Of a stretch of DNA of 6,868 nucleotides, positions 4,992 through 6,868 are shown piece after piece. This DNA is from Candidatus Iainarchaeum sp. GTDB lineage: Archaea; Iainarchaeota; Iainarchaeia; Iainarchaeales; GW2011-AR10. The notes beneath the pieces were generated by a model. That model was not told the DNA's origin, did no database searches, and worked only from the letters and a program-made list of their open reading frames with translations. Where the stretch lies: positions 1 through 6,868 of the forward strand of contig JACPKT010000071.1 of NCBI GenBank assembly GCA_016186855.1, in the 5' to 3' direction. The translations under genes were made by a program, and so were the position numbers. The stretch's first letter is position 1. Every line of letters starts with the position of its first letter.

Positions 4992-5282
4992 TTAGGGTAA
5001 CGTGAACAGCCTTGAATCCCCCTTTGCGTCAAAAAGCCTTGCGCGAACCCCAGCGTCCAGCCAGGCGTGTGCATAGCTGAGCGATGCAAGCGCGTTTTCA
5101 AGCTCTCCTTTTTTTTCAAAATAGTCTGAATCGGAAAAATAGTTTTTGCACACCTGCAAAAAGTCTGCGGCTGTTTTTTTGTCTTTTGCTGAAAGACCCT
5201 TTTTGACCAGCACTTTTGCCAGAGCGTCTTTTGTTATTTTCCTGTACTTTTGCACTTTAACAAGCAATGTCTTTTTATCCAT
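4992..5282 (-). CDS. DUF357 family protein
   Basis: The 96-residue protein is predicted almost wholly helical. The segment at residues 54-84 (YFEKKGELENALAS, then LSYAHAWLDAGVR and ARLF) carries the hallmark of DUF357, a small archaeal family of unknown function: a helical hairpin with a YF..KG..E.AL..L.YA..WLDAG pattern. The end RLFTLP also fits the family, and the length is typical. Its ATG lies inside the last codons of dphB (ATGGATAA overlap), with GGTG six bases before it, so translation is probably coupled. It is the last gene of the leftward operon and should be cytoplasmic. An adaptor or regulatory role is possible but unproven. Confidence 0.85.
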   Translation of the reverse strand: MDKKTLLVKVQKYRKITKDALAKVLVKKGLSAKDKKTAADFLQVCKNYFSDSDYFEKKGELENALASLSYAHAWLDAGVRARLFDAKGDSRLFTLP

Positions 5283-6027
5283 TCAGTGCACCAATTACTT
5301 CTTTTTCTTTTTCAGAAAGCTTTCCGCAAACTATCAGGGTTTGCGGAAATAATGTGAGGCGAACTGTTTTTATTTTTTTTAGGTCACCAAAAACCATTTC
5401 CTCCTTGTCAGCACCGGCGCCTGCAATTGCCACAAAGACTGTTTTTTCAAGAATTTTTTCCGGCCTTTCTTTTTCAATTTTTTCAAGTATTTCAAGGGCT
5501 TCAAGAGAGCTTAAAAATTTTTTCCCATTGCCCGTGTCAAGAAAGCAGAGAGTGTGAAGACCGCGATAAAAGTTTTCACAGATAAATCCATAAAAGGAAT
5601 CCGGCTCAAAATTTCCTGAATGCATGGCAATAGTGCATGCGCGCCCAAACCTGTACTCGTCAAGGCCGCTTTTTCCCAAAAAATTTGTGATTGAAACCCC
5701 TGCAATCACCTGTGATTTTATTCCAAGTTTTTTTGCATCCAGCACTAGCTGGATGTGGGTTGTTGCAGTCAGCGGGTTCCCGCACACAAGTAGGGCAATG
5801 TCGTTTTTTTTGGACATTGCCAGAATTTCTTTTGAATCTTCTTCAAGACTTCGGCGCTCGAGCGCAAAAATTTTTTTGTCTAAAATTTTTTCAAGGCCGG
5901 CAATTGAGCCCTGCGAATAAGAACTTGTGTAGGTGTCAAAAAAAACCCTGCTGCACTTTTTTAAGGCATCAAGGGCTTCAAGCGTTAAATGCTCGGGGCG
6001 AAGCCCAGCGCCTACAAGGAAAAGCAT
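5275..6027 (-). CDS. dphB: Diphthine synthase
   Basis: This S-adenosylmethionine-dependent methyltransferase performs the second stage of diphthamide synthesis, methylating the 3-amino-3-carboxypropyl group on the modified histidine of elongation factor 2. Family landmarks appear in order: MLFLVGAGL at the N-terminus, a DTYTS segment at 31-35, CGNPLTATTH at 82-91 (the cofactor-site loop, usually GDP.-.ATTH), GVSITN at 110-115, SGLDEYRFGR at 120-129 and PDSFY...GLHTL at 142-160. Its 250 residues are close to the usual length. One mild oddity is Asn84, where an aspartate is common. The start ATG 6027 follows AGGGGT by five bases on the minus strand and lies 14 bases after the DUF63 stop, so the two are co-transcribed. 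The enzyme acts in the cytoplasm and implies that the lineage makes diphthamide. Confidence 0.95.
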   Translation of the reverse strand: MLFLVGAGLRPEHLTLEALDALKKCSRVFFDTYTSSYSQGSIAGLEKILDKKIFALERRSLEEDSKEILAMSKKNDIALLVCGNPLTATTHIQLVLDAKKLGIKSQVIAGVSITNFLGKSGLDEYRFGRACTIAMHSGNFEPDSFYGFICENFYRGLHTLCFLDTGNGKKFLSSLEALEILEKIEKERPEKILEKTVFVAIAGAGADKEEMVFGDLKKIKTVRLTLFPQTLIVCGKLSEKEKEVIGALNG

Positions 6028-6041
6028 TTTTTACCCCTGCC

Positions 6042-6868
6042 TTAATTGCATGTTCCGACTCCGACCGTGAAAGTGTCCCGAATCCCGGGGGCAAATCCGA
6101 GAATCATTATTACGGTCTTTAAAAAATTTTTCATGTTCTGGTCTTTCACTTCTTTATCGATATAGTGCAAAATCAAAAATGCGATTGCAATTTTTACGAT
6201 CACAAACCCGAACGGGAAAAAACCAAGTATGGCGTTGCTGACTGGGTGCTGTTCACCGCAGGATAAAAGCTGGGTCGCAACGAAAGTTGCAGTGCCGTCA
6301 AGCGCGTGCGCGCTGACTGCAAGAATGTTTAATTTGCTTTCAGCAAGCTCTTTCCTGATTTTTTTCACTATAAAAGTTGAAATTAAAACAAGGGCAACTG
6401 TTAAAAAAATTATGAATAAAAAATACTGCAACGAAACAAACCTGGAAAAACTGAATACCACAAACGGCGCAGCAAGCAGCAACCCTATTGCGCCAAAAAT
6501 TTTAAAATGCTCTGTTTTTGTTTTTTTGGAAACCCAAAGAGAAAAAAGTGCTGCAAAAAACGCAGTTAACCCGACAAGAATGTAAACCCCCGGGGTTATG
6601 GTGTAAAACGACCAGTCAAGAGGGTTGCAGGAACGGCCAAAAATTTTAAGGTCTTCAAGAATCCGAAAAGTGGAGCCAAAAAGCACAAACGCAAGAGTTG
6701 AAAGCGCAAACTTGAAGTCAAACTTCACGCCGCGCCTATTTAAAACCGGGTAAAAGACAAAAAAAGCCACAAAAAGCATTATTGCGCCGTACGCCAAGGT
6801 GTTGATGAAATTATAGCCCTCATAGCTCGAAATTGGCCTGCAGAAATGCTGGAAAACAAATTCTTCGA
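6042..6868 (-). CDS. DUF63 family membrane protein (5' partial)
   Basis: The frame runs off the right edge; 274 residues are visible and the true start is outside. A TTG at 6797 could be mistaken for a start, but the reading continues upstream through FCRPISSYEGYNFINTLAYG, which resembles the conserved N-terminus of DUF63 proteins (RPI...GYN.VNTL.YG). The visible part has about six or seven hydrophobic segments. Conserved polar motifs lie in or near them: FRILED at 67-72, AHALDGTATF at 186-195, GEQHPVS at 204-210 and LGFAPGIRDT at 256-265. DUF63 is a mainly archaeal integral membrane family of unknown function. The His, Asp and Glu residues near the membrane could form a site for metal, protons or catalysis, which is inference. 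It heads the visible part of an operon with dphB and DUF357. Confidence 0.88.
   Translation of the reverse strand, partial: EEFVFQHFCRPISSYEGYNFINTLAYGAIMLFVAFFVFYPVLNRRGVKFDFKFALSTLAFVLFGSTFRILEDLKIFGRSCNPLDWSFYTITPGVYILVGLTAFFAALFSLWVSKKTKTEHFKIFGAIGLLLAAPFVVFSFSRFVSLQYFLFIIFLTVALVLISTFIVKKIRKELAESKLNILAVSAHALDGTATFVATQLLSCGEQHPVSNAILGFFPFGFVIVKIAIAFLILHYIDKEVKDQNMKNFLKTVIMILGFAPGIRDTFTVGVGTCN

Noticed and set aside
1..6868. CRISPR array, insertion sequence, toxin-antitoxin or defence system
   Set aside because: No regular spaced repeats, transposase, terminal inverted repeats or nuclease/toxin motifs were seen; the operator-controlled small protein lacks a recognisable toxin partner in the window.

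Overview
The window reads as ordinary chromosomal DNA of an archaeon. The main evidence is a diphthine synthase (an enzyme of archaea and eukaryotes), two protein families known mainly from archaea (DUF357 and DUF63), and archaeal TATA-like boxes placed about 27-33 bases before several start codons, which fits leaderless or nearly leaderless transcripts. The moderate GC content, the many short A/T runs and the unfamiliar secreted proteins would suit an uncultivated lineage, possibly DPANN, but the sequence alone does not fix the phylum.

Layout. Bases 2-76 hold the last 24 codons of a rightward gene that starts outside the window. Bases 119-206 form a compact control region: two similar 14-base palindromes flank a TATA box, a leader hairpin follows, and then a strong ribosome-binding site in front of a 51-residue Gly/Cys plus coiled-coil protein (207-362). 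A hairpin followed by a T-run ends that gene. Bases 363-615 are non-coding as far as I can see and contain a degenerate 12-base tandem repeat. From 616 to 3676 two large genes for exported proteins diverge from a shared 121-base promoter region. The leftward one is a 651-residue predicted lipoprotein with a 38-residue coiled-coil repeat at its C-terminus. The rightward one is a 327-residue protein with an eight-cysteine region, a predicted beta-sandwich and a C-terminal coiled coil. Neither is recognised beyond domain level.

Bases 3712-4460 are a small rightward operon: a Nudix hydrolase of the Ap4A-hydrolase type and an acylphosphatase overlapping by 8 bases. It collides tail to tail, with overlapping stop codons, with a leftward gene for a membrane-anchored beta-sandwich protein (4457-4909). 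The right end is a leftward operon: DUF63 membrane protein (cut by the window edge), diphthine synthase DphB, and DUF357, the last two overlapping by 8 bases.

How the genes work together. DphB serves translation by methylating the diphthamide precursor on elongation factor 2; its close packing with DUF63 and DUF357 implies co-expression but not necessarily shared function. The Nudix and acylphosphatase enzymes both hydrolyse small phosphate compounds. The two divergent secreted proteins share an overall plan (exported N-terminus, globular middle, coiled-coil end) and may work together at the cell surface. The most unusual regulatory feature is the palindrome-TATA-palindrome-hairpin region at 119-190. 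I found no mobile element, CRISPR array, rRNA or tRNA.
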